This document shows, in pieces, positions 22,145 to 31,959 of a DNA stretch of 64,000 nt (positions are counted from its first letter, which is position 1; the number at the start of each line of letters is the position of its first letter). Source of the DNA: Anaeramoeba flamelloides (taxonomy: Eukaryota > Metamonada > Anaeramoebidae); the NCBI GenBank assembly GCA_027625915.1, contig JANTQA010000033.1:10230001-10294000 (forward strand), written 5' to 3'. The notes under the pieces were generated by a model, which saw nothing but the letters and a program-made list of their open reading frames with translations, did no database searches and was not told where the DNA came from. The position numbers were made by a program, and so were the translations under genes.

Positions 22145-23830
22145 TTATTTATTTTTTTTTTCATTTTGTATCACATTTTGATTACTGTTTTCAATTTTTG
22201 AACCACATATTGTAAAAAGTGAAAGTATTGTAAGCAATGCAAAAAAGAATTGTAAAGAATACCTCAACCAAGAATTATCAAAGAAATCATTTGAATTCTT
22301 AAACTGTGACAATTTTCGGTTATGTAATAAAGAACCATCATCAATTGCAAGCGTTTCGCGAGTATACCATTTTCTAGTTGAAATGGGCCTTTCTCGTTTT
22401 AGCCTACCTTCTCCTATTATCCCCGAGCAAATGATTTTCCAATTTGAATTTTTGAATTCATGTTGAATTTCTTCACAAATATGCTTTATTGCGGCGTTGC
22501 CCATCTGTGCACTTAAATAAATTTCTGGAAGTAATTTTTCTGTGTCAATCTGGTCTGTTACAATAAAGTCATCATGGATTGCATTTGAAATTCTTGATTG
22601 GATTTCATGGCGCTCCTCTTTTGTTAAATAGTTTTTACCACCAAACAACATTTCAATGGCTGCATCTCCTTCATACAGTTTCACAAACTTGATAATTGTC
22701 TTGGATAAAAATGTATCTAATATGTGTAAGGTACTTGGTAACTTTTTTTTATCAATTCTTTGTAGAGAATCAAACGTGATTGTCCAAGAATCAATTGAAG
22801 CAGAGTCAATATTATTCTCTGGCTCTGGCTCTGGCTCTGGCTCTTTGATCCCTTTTCCCTTGGTTGCTTTTAAATTTGATTTATGGGAAGACATTAACTG
22901 ATCAGCCATGATTAATTCAAAAATGAAATCTCTTTCAGCTTTAATCTTTAAATCAAATTCAAATTTCTGGTTGGAAGGAGCCATTTTGATTTTTACTATT
23001 TGCGTATTAACCCCATTGATTGTCTCATTTATAAATACAATATTTGCTTCTCTGTTCTTATGGCCAAACATGTTGTTATTTAACCGATGAATTAATTGGC
23101 TTAACGTTCTTTTTTGAAGTCTAGGCGAATTAAAATCACCATTTTCTGATAAATACCAACATTTGTTGGTCTTTTGTTTTTTTTGTTCCTTTTTCTTTTC
23201 ATCTCCTTTTTTTTGATTCTGGACTTTTTCCTCTTCTTTGAAATCACCAAAAGCAAATTTTGCAAGTGTTTCTGAGGAAGAAATTGAGTAAATATTTGAA
23301 CCAAGGTGATTTTCTCTTAATAGATCATTGATTACGTTCTTTGGCTTGTAGTCTGTTGTTAACCAAAATGGATCATGAATTTGGTGCTTTTTATAACCCT
23401 CTCCCGACAATAAAGAAGTTAAGACTGAAACACTATCGCCGTTACTGGTATACCTTTTGTCAAATTGCAAGATCCATTTGTTCTCAAGTGTTTTTTGAAA
23501 GAGACCAAGACCAGCTTGCTTCCGAAGATCATTCTCGCCAACCCCTAAAATGTTAATTAATAAATTACCCTTGACTTTGTTTGTTAATGCTGGTAAATGG
23601 CTTTGTGGTGCTTGACGGTTTGGTATTCCTAATAACTCACACAGGCTTAAATGGCCCTTCACGGGATCGCTCTTCATTTTTGATTTGCCAGCATTTTGAA
23701 GAAAAAATGCAAAGACAGAATCGCTTTTGGTGTCTCCTTTGGGAACCAATGTGAGATCCCCATGTGGCACTGAGCCTGTTGAAAAAAAAAAAAGACTAAG
23801 AATTAAGACAAACAAAACCAAGTGTTGCAT
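22145..23830 (-). CDS. Type I membrane protein resembling ATP6AP2 (prorenin receptor / V-ATPase accessory protein)
   Basis: This intronless frame of 561 residues has a signal peptide (about 1-20, FVLILSLFFFSTGS), a large lumenal region, one transmembrane segment at about 523-543 and a short polar tail. It recalls ATP6AP2 and its plant relatives in order: SDSVF at 36-40, then LCELLGIP and LLINILGVGEND (residues 90-101) where the family has an SVVF and hydrophobic MVMVKGV strand; FELIMADQL near 304-312; and KLYEGDAAIEMLFGG (384-398), which parallels the family's SLYGGNAVVELV. An RLKR furin-like site at 476-479 lies before the membrane segment, as in ATP6AP2. It is longer than the human protein (about 350) because of Lys/Glu-rich and EP-repeat insertions. 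In that family the protein assists V-ATPase assembly in the secretory and endosomal pathway. Homology is from pattern memory only. The next gene, at 24540, is transcribed divergently. Confidence 0.55.
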   Translation of the reverse strand: MQHLVLFVLILSLFFFSTGSVPHGDLTLVPKGDTKSDSVFAFFLQNAGKSKMKSDPVKGHLSLCELLGIPNRQAPQSHLPALTNKVKGNLLINILGVGENDLRKQAGLGLFQKTLENKWILQFDKRYTSNGDSVSVLTSLLSGEGYKKHQIHDPFWLTTDYKPKNVINDLLRENHLGSNIYSISSSETLAKFAFGDFKEEEKVQNQKKGDEKKKEQKKQKTNKCWYLSENGDFNSPRLQKRTLSQLIHRLNNNMFGHKNREANIVFINETINGVNTQIVKIKMAPSNQKFEFDLKIKAERDFIFELIMADQLMSSHKSNLKATKGKGIKEPEPEPEPENNIDSASIDSWTITFDSLQRIDKKKLPSTLHILDTFLSKTIIKFVKLYEGDAAIEMLFGGKNYLTKEERHEIQSRISNAIHDDFIVTDQIDTEKLLPEIYLSAQMGNAAIKHICEEIQHEFKNSNWKIICSGIIGEGRLKRERPISTRKWYTRETLAIDDGSLLHNRKLSQFKNSNDFFDNSWLRYSLQFFFALLTILSLFTICGSKIENSNQNVIQNEKKNK

Positions 23831-24539
23831 TTGCTTTTCTGTTTTTCCTTCTTGGATTCTTTTTTATGAAAAATAGTTAAATGGATAAAAGAAAAAATGA
23901 TTTATAGTTTGGCTTATGAAACCTTCAATTTTTTGTGAAAAGAGAGTACTTTTAATTTTAGCTCCATTCTCTAAATGAACCCTTTTATTATAAATCACTG
24001 ATTTGAGCTTGGAAATCTTTGTTTTTCGACGAAATATTTTCTTTGTTTTTTTATTAAAATGAATAGGAATTTTGAACTATTAAAAAAAGAAACAAATTAA
24101 ATCATATTTGAAACATTTACCTGCTGTAAAAAAATGGCTTTAATTATTTTCTGACTTTCTGAGTGTAACTTTTTAAATTGAAATTTTGGTGTAATAATCA
24201 AAATAACCATTATACTATTTAATGGATTTATTGTTTGTAAAGAAAAGGGTATTTGTGAATTATTGAAAGGAGTTTTAGAAGAACCTAAAAAAACACCACA
24301 GAGATTTGACTTTTCGTTTGTTATCAGGTTAGCTGTAATATCAAAAGAGAAACCAAATTTTATTTACCTTGCACCATAAAAAAATATTTTTTTCCCAGTA
24401 CCATTTTAGATGAAAAAACTTGTGAAATCAGAAAATCAGATTAAATTGTTTCAGTTTATATTTTTGAAACTTGGAAAACCCTTACAAAACAAATGAATCT
24501 TTTCATTTTTTTTCTCTTTTTTTCCACACAAACCATAAA
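23831..24539. promoter_or_regulatory. Divergent intergenic region shared by two genes
   Basis: About 710 bases separate the start codons of the minus-strand ATP6AP2-like gene and the plus-strand Cys-rich secreted protein. Both promoters must lie here. I see no diagnostic TATA or initiator element that stands out from the AT-rich background, and no repeat family member. Confidence 0.4.
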
Positions 24540-24884
24540 ATGTCTAAATTCCTGTTTGTTATTTTACTTTTTCTCTTTTTAACATCAGTTTATACGACAC
24601 AAACACTCAAACGAAAAAAATTAAAACCTAGCATTCCTCGTGAATTCAACAAAGAAGTCTTTGAGTGTGCAACATATGAGAAATGTCTTGGTAAATGCGA
24701 AAAGAAAACCATACGAAGATCAGATATAACATGTGAAGAGTATTGTTCCCTGTTGAAGTGCAACGAAGACGGTATTTCAGAAGCAATGAAAACAATGACC
24801 AAAGACTTTGAAAAGTTTGGTATTAAAGCCGAAGATATTATTAAAAACAAAAAATCAAAGACAAATTTAAAACAAGATCTTTAA
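24540..24884 (+). CDS. Small secreted cysteine-rich protein
   Basis: I chose the Met at 24540, giving 114 residues, because it directly precedes a classic signal peptide (MSKFLFVILLFLFLTSVYTT). The open frame could begin 23 codons earlier, but that would bury the signal sequence. The mature part is short and charged with six cysteines in the spacing ECATYEKCLGKCEKK ... TCEEYCSLLKCN, which would suit three disulfides, and then a Lys-rich helical C-terminus. No family is recognised. It is head-to-head with the ATP6AP2-like gene. Secretion is inferred from the signal peptide and the even cysteine number; the role is unknown. Confidence 0.7.
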   Translation: MSKFLFVILLFLFLTSVYTTQTLKRKKLKPSIPREFNKEVFECATYEKCLGKCEKKTIRRSDITCEEYCSLLKCNEDGISEAMKTMTKDFEKFGIKAEDIIKNKKSKTNLKQDL

Positions 24885-25667
24885 ATTTGAACCCAAAACA
24901 AGATTTTTTTTTGTTTGCTTACCAATTTTTTCCATCCTTTTTTGAAACAACAAATGCTTTGAATAACCTGTTCAACCAAAATTTTAATGAATAGTAATTG
25001 AGGTCAAAAGGATCAAACAAAATAAAAGAAACAACTTTTGAAATTTAATTATTTTTCTCTCTTTTTTTTTAAATAATTCGAAAAGACAGGATTAATTTGA
25101 AAGAGTCTATCATATTTTCATAAATCTAAACAATGGATCAAAAAATGTTCAGAAAATTTAGGAGAAAAATACTTTCTTTTTGAAGGAACTAATCTCTATT
25201 AAATGTTTTTACCTAAATTTATGAGAGATTGGGAAAATTATTTGTCAATTACTTAGATTATAAACTGCCCTGTTTATTTTCAATATTAAACATATTTCTA
25301 AGAAAGGAGTCCTTATCTAGAAATTGATCAAGGAAAAAAAATAATAGAGGCTAGTCCCTTAAGGATTTCATATTTAATCTTGTGTCCACTAAATCAAGAT
25401 ATAGCCCTAAAAGTTAATTTGGATCTGAACAAAGAATGCATATGCATGTTGCTCTCTACCAATATCTCAGACAGAAAATACAAAAAAAGATTTGAATTTT
25501 GATTAGTGTCAAAGGTTTTCGACATGGTTTCATGACATCAATGTACTATGATCACAACCAAATTAGCTTCTACCCAAGATGTGCAGCTATTGTGAGAGTA
25601 TAACACTTTTGGGCAAACATTTAATCTCTCAAAATAGATCATTTTATCGATTTTACATTGCCATTGT
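24885..25667. other. Spacer with a coding-like island at about 25420-25640
   Basis: Mostly AT-rich with no gene. From about 25420 to 25640 the composition is more balanced, and one plus-strand frame reads like protein between stops (DLNKECICMLLSTNISDRKY; CTMITTKLASTQDVQLL). It has no recognisable domain and looks like a decayed fragment. It directly abuts the foldback element that follows. Confidence 0.35.
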
Positions 25668-26665
25668 AAAAAAAAAGTTAAACGGGAAAAAAAGTTGAAA
25701 CCTTTTTTTTTACAATTACCGAAAACCTAATCAAAAACAAACATCAAATTCAATAAAAAGATTGAACAAAACTTGTTTCAAAGAGTATTTAATTATATTA
25801 ATAGGGATTGAACCAACAAAAAAAAAAATCAAAATCTGGGTGATTTTGGAAACCGTAAGACACATATGCAAAAAGTTATGTCTTAATATTTTAAGTTTTT
25901 TTACAAAATTTGTCATTTTTCCAAAAGCCAAAAAAATTTTCCGAAGTGTGACCATATGGGAGATGTTTTTTGTCAACGAACTTGATTTTAATAATATCAA
26001 AAAAAAAACAATTTATCTAATAAATTAAATAATAATAATATTTTTAATATTATTATAAAAAAAGATTCAATATATTTATTATCACTCGTGGGCAATAGAC
26101 TACTTTTCGATTCTTTATTAAAATTTCTAAATAAAAATTTAGGAATTCGGGCCAACAAGAGGGATTAACAACCCCCCATTAAAAAATAAAAATAAAAAAT
26201 AAAAAAAACAATTTAATGAAAGAATAAAATTGTTTGGGGTTCTTTTTGTTTTTGATTTCCGAAAATTATTTACGATTTTTTTAATTTCTGCTTCAACCCC
26301 AAACATTTTTATTCTTTCATTAAATTGGAATTTTTTGCTAAGAAAAATCGGGGTTTTTTTTTGACAATAAACTTCTCCCATATGGTCACACTTCGGAAAA
26401 TTTTTTTGGCTTTTGGAAAAATGACAAATTTAGTAAAAAAACTTTAAATATTAAGACATAACTTTTTGCATATGTGTCTTACGGTTTCCAAAATCACAAA
26501 AATTTTGATTTTTTTTTATTGATTCAATCCATATTAATATAATTAAATACTCTTTGAAACAAATTTTGTTCAATCTTTTAATTGAATTTGAATTTTATTT
26601 TTAATTAGGTTTTTGGTCATTATAAAAAAAAGGTTTCAACTTTTTTTCCCGTTTAACTTTTTTTT
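25668..26665. mobile_element. Foldback element with arms of about 300 bp
   Basis: The arms at about 25668-25977 and 26361-26665 are inverted copies with close similarity. GTTAAACGGGAAAAAAAG matches CTTTTTTTCCCGTTTAAC, CCGAAGTGTGACCATATGGG matches CCCATATGGTCACACTTCGG, and ACACATATGCAAAAAGTTAT is likewise mirrored. A second palindrome sits in the loop, with AATTTAATGAAAGAATAAAA near 26211-26230 mirrored by TTTTATTCTTTCATTAAATT near 26307-26327. No transposase is present. A diverged relative lies at about 52730-53135. Open frames on both strands are by-products of the palindrome. Confidence 0.8.
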
Positions 26666-26894
26666 CCCAATAATAATGTTAATTTTTAAAAATGAGATAA
26701 ATAACCAAATTATATTTTATATATCTTCATGTGATAAAGATGTTGTTGGTTCAAACAACAAAGAGAAACGGTAATTATTTTTGAGTTTATTTTCATTTTT
26801 ATGAAGGATCTCAAGTAATTTTGAGAACTAGAACGAAAAATATTGTTTTCACAAGTTGTTCTTTTTTTGCTTAATGGGCATAACAAAAAGACTA

Positions 26895-27130
26895 TTTAGA
26901 GTAAAATAAATCAAAAAAATTTTCATTTAGCTTTCTAAAAAAAAGATTTTTAAATTATTTAACATTTTCTTTTTTTAATTCAAAAAAGCAGCTTAAATTA
27001 TTAAATTCTCGTTTAAAATTGAGGAACTTTGATGATGTCTGTTAATTCTTGGGTTGTTTTTTTTTTGGAAATCTAAATTAAAAAGTTGATCTTTATTTAT
27101 TAATTTATTTTTGAAGAGAGAAAATTACTA
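26895..27130. repeat. Degenerate family E element
   Basis: The left end ATTTTCATTTAGCTTTCTAAAAA matches the family E terminus apart from single bases, and a weak inverted counterpart (TTGGAAATCTAAATT..GATCTTTATTTATT) lies about 170 bases on. Interior non-coding. Confidence 0.35.
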
Positions 27131-27149
27131 TTCTCCTGTGTATATGTTG

Positions 27150-27720
27150 GGTTTTTTTTTTAATTTAAGAAATAAAAAGAAAATTGAGGAAATTTTCTTT
27201 TTATTTTCCAAATTAAAAAAAACTGCCGTTAGCTTTTCCAGAATTTGAGATAATTGGATAAAATCTTTGATTTTTCTCTATTCTTTTAAATTTGGAAAAG
27301 CTAGGCACTCGACGACACTTGACGGCACTTTCCTAATTTCTAAACTTTTTTTTTTAGAATTTTTGTTAAAGAATCACAGATTTTATTATCACAAACTAAT
27401 GATAATATACATGATGTATTCTTTTTATTAATAATATCGGAGATATTATTAATTTCTTTATTGTATTTGATAAAATTCAGAGATCCAGATCTTTCTCTTA
27501 TTTTCATAAGCCGGGCATCGTTAGGTTTTTTTTTTAATTTATGTAAGAAACTGAAAATTTATGTAATTTTGTGTTTATTTCTCGAATTAAAAAAAACCCT
27601 AGTTATCTTTTCCAGAAATTAGCAGAATTAAGTTAAACCACAGATTTTACTCCATTATTTTGAATTCTGGAAAACCTAGGCACTTGACGGCACTCTATAG
27701 CGCTTGACGAAACGACTGTT
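27150..27720. repeat. Modular foldback (multi-hairpin) repeat, array 2
   Basis: Two blocks are seen. In 27150-27345 an AATTTAAGAAATAAAAAG arm is mirrored by CTTTTTATTTTCCAAATT, and a TTAGCTTTTCCAGAATTT arm by AAATTTGGAAAAGCTAG. In 27515-27720 the same arms recur with GTTAGGTTTTTTTTTTAATT. Both blocks end with ACTTGACGGCACT-type motifs (27314-27326 and 27683-27695). The right block ends where the LINE relic begins. Confidence 0.7.
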
Positions 27721-28440
27721 TGAAATTGCAATTTTGTTGTTTTATAATTTTTAGATATTGTTCAACTTTCCAACTAGTTGAATTTTCCAATTTGGTTAAT
27801 CGAAAAACTTTTAATTCGAAATCTAATAATTTTAATTCCTCAGTATACCAATTAATATTTTCATTTTCCAGTGTTCGAAAATTAATACCTTTTTTAATGT
27901 TTTTAAATTTAAGAAATCGAAAATTTTCAATTAGTTTATATTTTTTTTTATATATTGTTATCCTCACTGAATCAATTTTTTCTTCAGGTTTATAAATTAA
28001 TCGTGGTGAATGGATATTAATTTGTAAGAAATTTGTAGCTTGATTTATTGATAAATCTATAAATTCTTTCAAAATCACTTTGTGTCAAGTCAAATATTTC
28101 AAGACCATAATAAAGTTGAATTAAAATTAGAGCTTTGAAAGAAGTTATTTTGACTCCATTATTGAGTTTATTTTGTTGAAACAGCCGATTTAGTGTTTCC
28201 AATGAATTTACTATTTTTGAAATTATATTCAAGATGTGTGATTTTTCTAATCAAATTCCAAGAAAAAATATCTTTTTAGTCCTTTTTTATATTTTAATTT
28301 TTTTAATGTGTGATTTCAATCCAAATCTTTTTATTATTTCAAAGATCCATTCTAAATTAATTTTTAGAGAGACTAAATGGCCCTTTCATAATGAGAATAA
28401 GATCATCTGCATACATTTGAACATGAACAGCTAAAGAGTT
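27695..28440 (-). mobile_element. LINE (non-LTR retrotransposon) relic with reverse-transcriptase YADD box
   Basis: On the minus strand the sequence reads LAVHVQMYADDLILIMKGP (about 28440-28380), the reverse-transcriptase catalytic box. About 200 bases further on comes NSLETLNRLFQQNKLNNGVK and ALILIQLYYGLEIFD, typical of the LINE thumb region that follows the polymerase. A further 110 residues of C-terminal domain end at 27695 (start of a frame ending FKQSFRQAL). The frame shifts once after YADD and has a few stops between YADD and the thumb, so it is a dead copy. Both ends are missing: the 3' side runs into foldback array 2 and the 5' side into unrelated repeat sequence. Confidence 0.8.
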
Positions 28441-28611
28441 TTTAACTTTTCTTGTAGGAAATGAGAAAATATTGATCTTTTTATTTTACAATTAACAGTA
28501 TTTTCTCCTTTTAGAATTGTAAACTTTGGTATTTTATATTTTTTAATTCTGGGAATTTGATTCTTTTTAGGATGTCAAATGAAAATTTTGATCCTTTTAT
28601 TTTGAGACTAA

Positions 28612-29069
28612 CTGTTGAGAGAAAAATGTTGGACAGAGAAAAATAGTTGGACAACAATTTTAATTGGGAACATTACTGAAAATGATTTTTAATTTCTTTC
28701 GTTTGTGAAATAACTAAAGAAAATAACAATAATCTACTTATTAGAATAACGATCAATGTAATTTTACTTTTTCAAAAGCTTATCTCTTCTAATCAAAAGC
28801 AAGTTTAAAAATTACTATTTTCAAAATTAATAGTAAACTTTACTAAAACTTGGATCTTTGTTAGAATTGCAAGATCTACTTTAGTTATCAACCATTCAAA
28901 TGAGTATTCTACACACACCACAAATTAATGAACTTGTAACACATTTAAACCTGCATTTATATAAAATTCACCTAGTTATCAATAGGATTTGATTTTCAAT
29001 TTTACTAATGTTCCCAATTAAAAATGGTGTCCAACCATTTTTCTGTGTCCAACATTTTTCTCTCAACAG
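28612..29069. mobile_element. MITE of 458 bp with about 80-bp TIRs flanked by TAA
   Basis: The left end reads CTGTTGAGAGAAAAATGTTG and the right end CAACATTTTTCTCTCAACAG, exact inverses. The arms continue imperfectly for about 80 bases (TTAATTGGGAACATTA / TAATGTTCCCAATTAA). TAA flanks both ends (28609-28611 and 29070-29072), a 3-bp duplication of the kind made by PIF/Harbinger transposases, although TAA is common here. The interior has no coding potential. Confidence 0.75.
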
Positions 29070-29638
29070 TAAGAGCAAAACCTATTATTCTCTCACTTTG
29101 TTAATTTGTCCTATTATTTCTCTAGTTTTTCTTTTTTCTCATTCTCCTTCTTTTTTTTGTGTGGTTTGCTGATCATTATACTGTTGAGTTGTATTGGATC
29201 TGTTTTTAAATTTGTTTTTTGTTTGCTTATTAGCTTGGATGGTAATTTTGATCTTTGGAAATTGTAAAAAAGATTGTTATTTTTTTGGTAGGAAGGAAAA
29301 AACCAAGTTTGAAAGATCTCGTCAACACATATTAACTTTCGAAATAAAAGTTTTGGATAATAAAGAATCATAAATTTGGAATTAAGTTGAAGTGATTTGA
29401 GATTTTCTTTTGGTGAAAAAAGAGAGATATATTCGTTAAAATTAAAAAGTAAAAAAAAAAAATAAAAGATTTTTGGTTACTTTTTAAAAAACTTGATTTG
29501 GACAATTCCTCTCATAAGAAGAATTGAGAACAATAAACATTTAAATATTGTTCAAAAAAAACTCGGTTCTAATAAAGAAAACAAAATGATTTTTTCATTT
29601 TTTTCAATCTTTTTTCAATCTTGATTTATTATTTTGTA

Positions 29639-30120
29639 ATGCTAAAAATATTTATAAAACCAAATCCAGATATTGAAGAATTGGTTCTACTTGAATTTCA
29701 AGGAATCCTTGAAACACAAAAAAATATGTTGGATGGATTAAAACTGGGTGATTTCACAAGAAATGGAAATGTAAATACTTTTTTGTTGAAGAACTTTTTT
29801 CAATTTTTTGTTTAATTGGCAAACATCATTTTTTTCTTTCTCTTTCTCTCTTCTAATCGAATGTAAAATTACGCTTCCAAAAGGATCTTGTGCTTATAAT
29901 TGGTAATCACAAATTAGAAGGAAAAGTGGTTAAATTATCAAAACCGTTATATGTATTAAAGAAAAAAACATCACAAATGCAAAAGAAAAAGAGTTCAACA
30001 AATTATCAAACAATTGCCAAAATAACTTACAAATATTTATTCAACAAACGACCAAACCCTTTTTTGTCCAAACAAATCCTTACTTCTCAGGATCGTCCAC
30101 CCATCATCACAAAAAAATAA
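29639..30120 (+). CDS. CTF8: Chromosome transmission fidelity protein 8 (CTF8), alternative RFC clamp-loader subunit
   Basis: Two exons, 29639-29770 and 29884-30120, are joined across a 113-nt GT-AG intron in phase 0 and give 122 residues (human CHTF8 has 121). Exon 1 carries EELVLLEFQGILET and LKLGDFT, the family's WxLxELQGxxE and LGDL motifs. Exon 2 carries DLVLIIGNHKLEGKVVKLSK, corresponding to PVLIVGHHILYGKxxxLEKP, then YKYLFNKRPNPF matching the conserved KILFKTRPKP near the end. CTF8 with DCC1 binds CTF18 to form the PCNA loader that supports sister-chromatid cohesion. I start at the Met at 29639 rather than six codons upstream because it matches the family's N-terminus. The very good length and motif match make this confident. 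Confidence 0.92.
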
Positions 30121-31959
30121 TTTTCTTCAAATTTAGAATATTTTTTGTCTTTTCATAAAAATAAAGAAAATAAATGTAATTGTTTAAATTTAAAGAAAAG
30201 AAATTGATTATTTGATTTTTTTTTTTTCCAAAATATCTTTAGATTAACTTTATTGTTTTTTTATCGATTCATTTTTCATACTGATAATTCCTAATTTAAA
30301 AAAATTAATTTTTTCGCAAAGCTATTAGAGAATAACAAAATTAATGAGAAAATTTAATTTTAATTGATTTATGGTGATCTTTGTTTTATTTTTTTTAACG
30401 AGAATTAGGTGAAAGACTATTTTATTGATTGAAATAAAAAGTTTTTAATTTTACTAATAAATTCTAAAAAGTTTGATAATTTTTTTAGTTCATTTTCCAT
30501 TTTAATAATCGAAATATAAATTGCAAAACTAAATTATTTTAAAGAATATTTTGAAGATCAACGATTTTACCAAGTTTCTTTGGTAATTAAAATAGAAATA
30601 TTCTTTCCCCGAAGCTGATTTAAACAATTGAAAAAATGGTAATTAAACTAATTAAATTTTTTTTTTTATTTGAATTTTTTTTTGCATTTATAAGATAATT
30701 TATGAATAAAGGCCAATTAAATTTTGGAAATTGTTTTTATTTTATCGTATCATAGATGGTATTTTCAAAAAAGTTTGACACATTTTTTTTTTAGATTTCC
30801 GAAAAAATCAACTTTTTTTGTGTATCTATTCTTAAATAAGCCAAATCAAATCAAGTTAAATATTAATGCCAATAGATTTATCACCTAAACCCCAATTAAA
30901 AAGTTTTAACACACCAAAATAGAATTTTTGAAAAAAAAATCTTATTTAATTAATTCTAGAAGAAATACCCTATTAGAGCCATTAACCAATTCGAAAGTTA
31001 ACACTTGTTTATAAATTACAATACTCACAAAACAAAACATAAATAATTATCAATACAAATAAATCAAGGGTGTGTTAAAAATTTTGGAGAGAAGTGAACA
31101 AAAAAAAATGCATTGGTAAATTTGTTTAAATTCTATTAGGATTATTAATTTATCAAATGGTTAGATAACATCAACTAATTTTATTTGGGTTGTTCTATTT
31201 TGAACAAATTTACTTTAACCTAATATCAATTGTTCAAAAAAATATTGATCTTCAGAAACAAGTTAGGTAATTTAAAAAATAAAATAAATAAAAAAAAAAT
31301 TAAAAGATGAATAAATGATTTTAAGATTTTTCTAAAATCTAAATTTATTTCCAATTTGAATGAAATTTTATTATTGTGGTTGTTTCAACATGTTTTAACT
31401 TTGTTAGCAATTTTGAATTTTAGTTTATATAAATTTATTTCAAAATATGTTTGTTGAAATATTTCCAAAAAATGAAAAAACAAATAACACATTTTTTGAA
31501 GAAAACTAAGTTTGACAAATTTCGATATAAACACGAAATATGGTATAGAGAGAAATGTTTTTTTAAATGATAAAAAGCAGCTATATGATTTCAATTCTAT
31601 TAGAAAAAATTTTTACTAATTAAAAAAGTTATGAAAATGATTTTTTCAATCAAAAAGAAAATTATAAATTATAATTTTCACCCCTAAAAAATATCAGATA
31701 GAATTGAAATTAGAAACTTTAATATTATTTAATTAATGTAATAATTTACAAGTAAATTGAATTATTATCCTGAACCAATAAATGGTGGTTAAAGATTTTT
31801 AATATTTAAATAGTTTTATAATGATTGGGTTTAATAAAAATATTTTTTTTTCTATAAATTTGCTACAGTTTTTTCGAAATAGCTTTTATATTAATAAGTC
31901 AGGTTGATGGTATTTATCTAAGAATAATAATTAAAAAGAAAATATATTTTAATTCATTG
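30121..31959. other. AT-rich spacer with one dispersed repeat
   Basis: No gene is supported. The stretch at about 30970-31400 resembles 63480-63880: AATGCATTGGTAAATTTG versus AATGCATTGATAAATTTG, then TTATCAAATGGTTAGAT versus TGATCAAATGATAAGAT, then TTTCCAATTTGAATGAAATT versus TTTCCAAATTGAATGTAAAG. The remainder is homopolymer-rich with nothing distinctive. Confidence 0.5.

Noticed and set aside
22656-23556. Three plus-strand frames opposite the ATP6AP2-like gene
   Set aside because: They overlap a long minus-strand gene with signal peptide and membrane segment, and have no features of their own.
25731-26381. Frames of 80-89 residues on both strands at 25.7-26.4 kb
   Set aside because: They are reflections of one another across the foldback palindrome, not separate genes.
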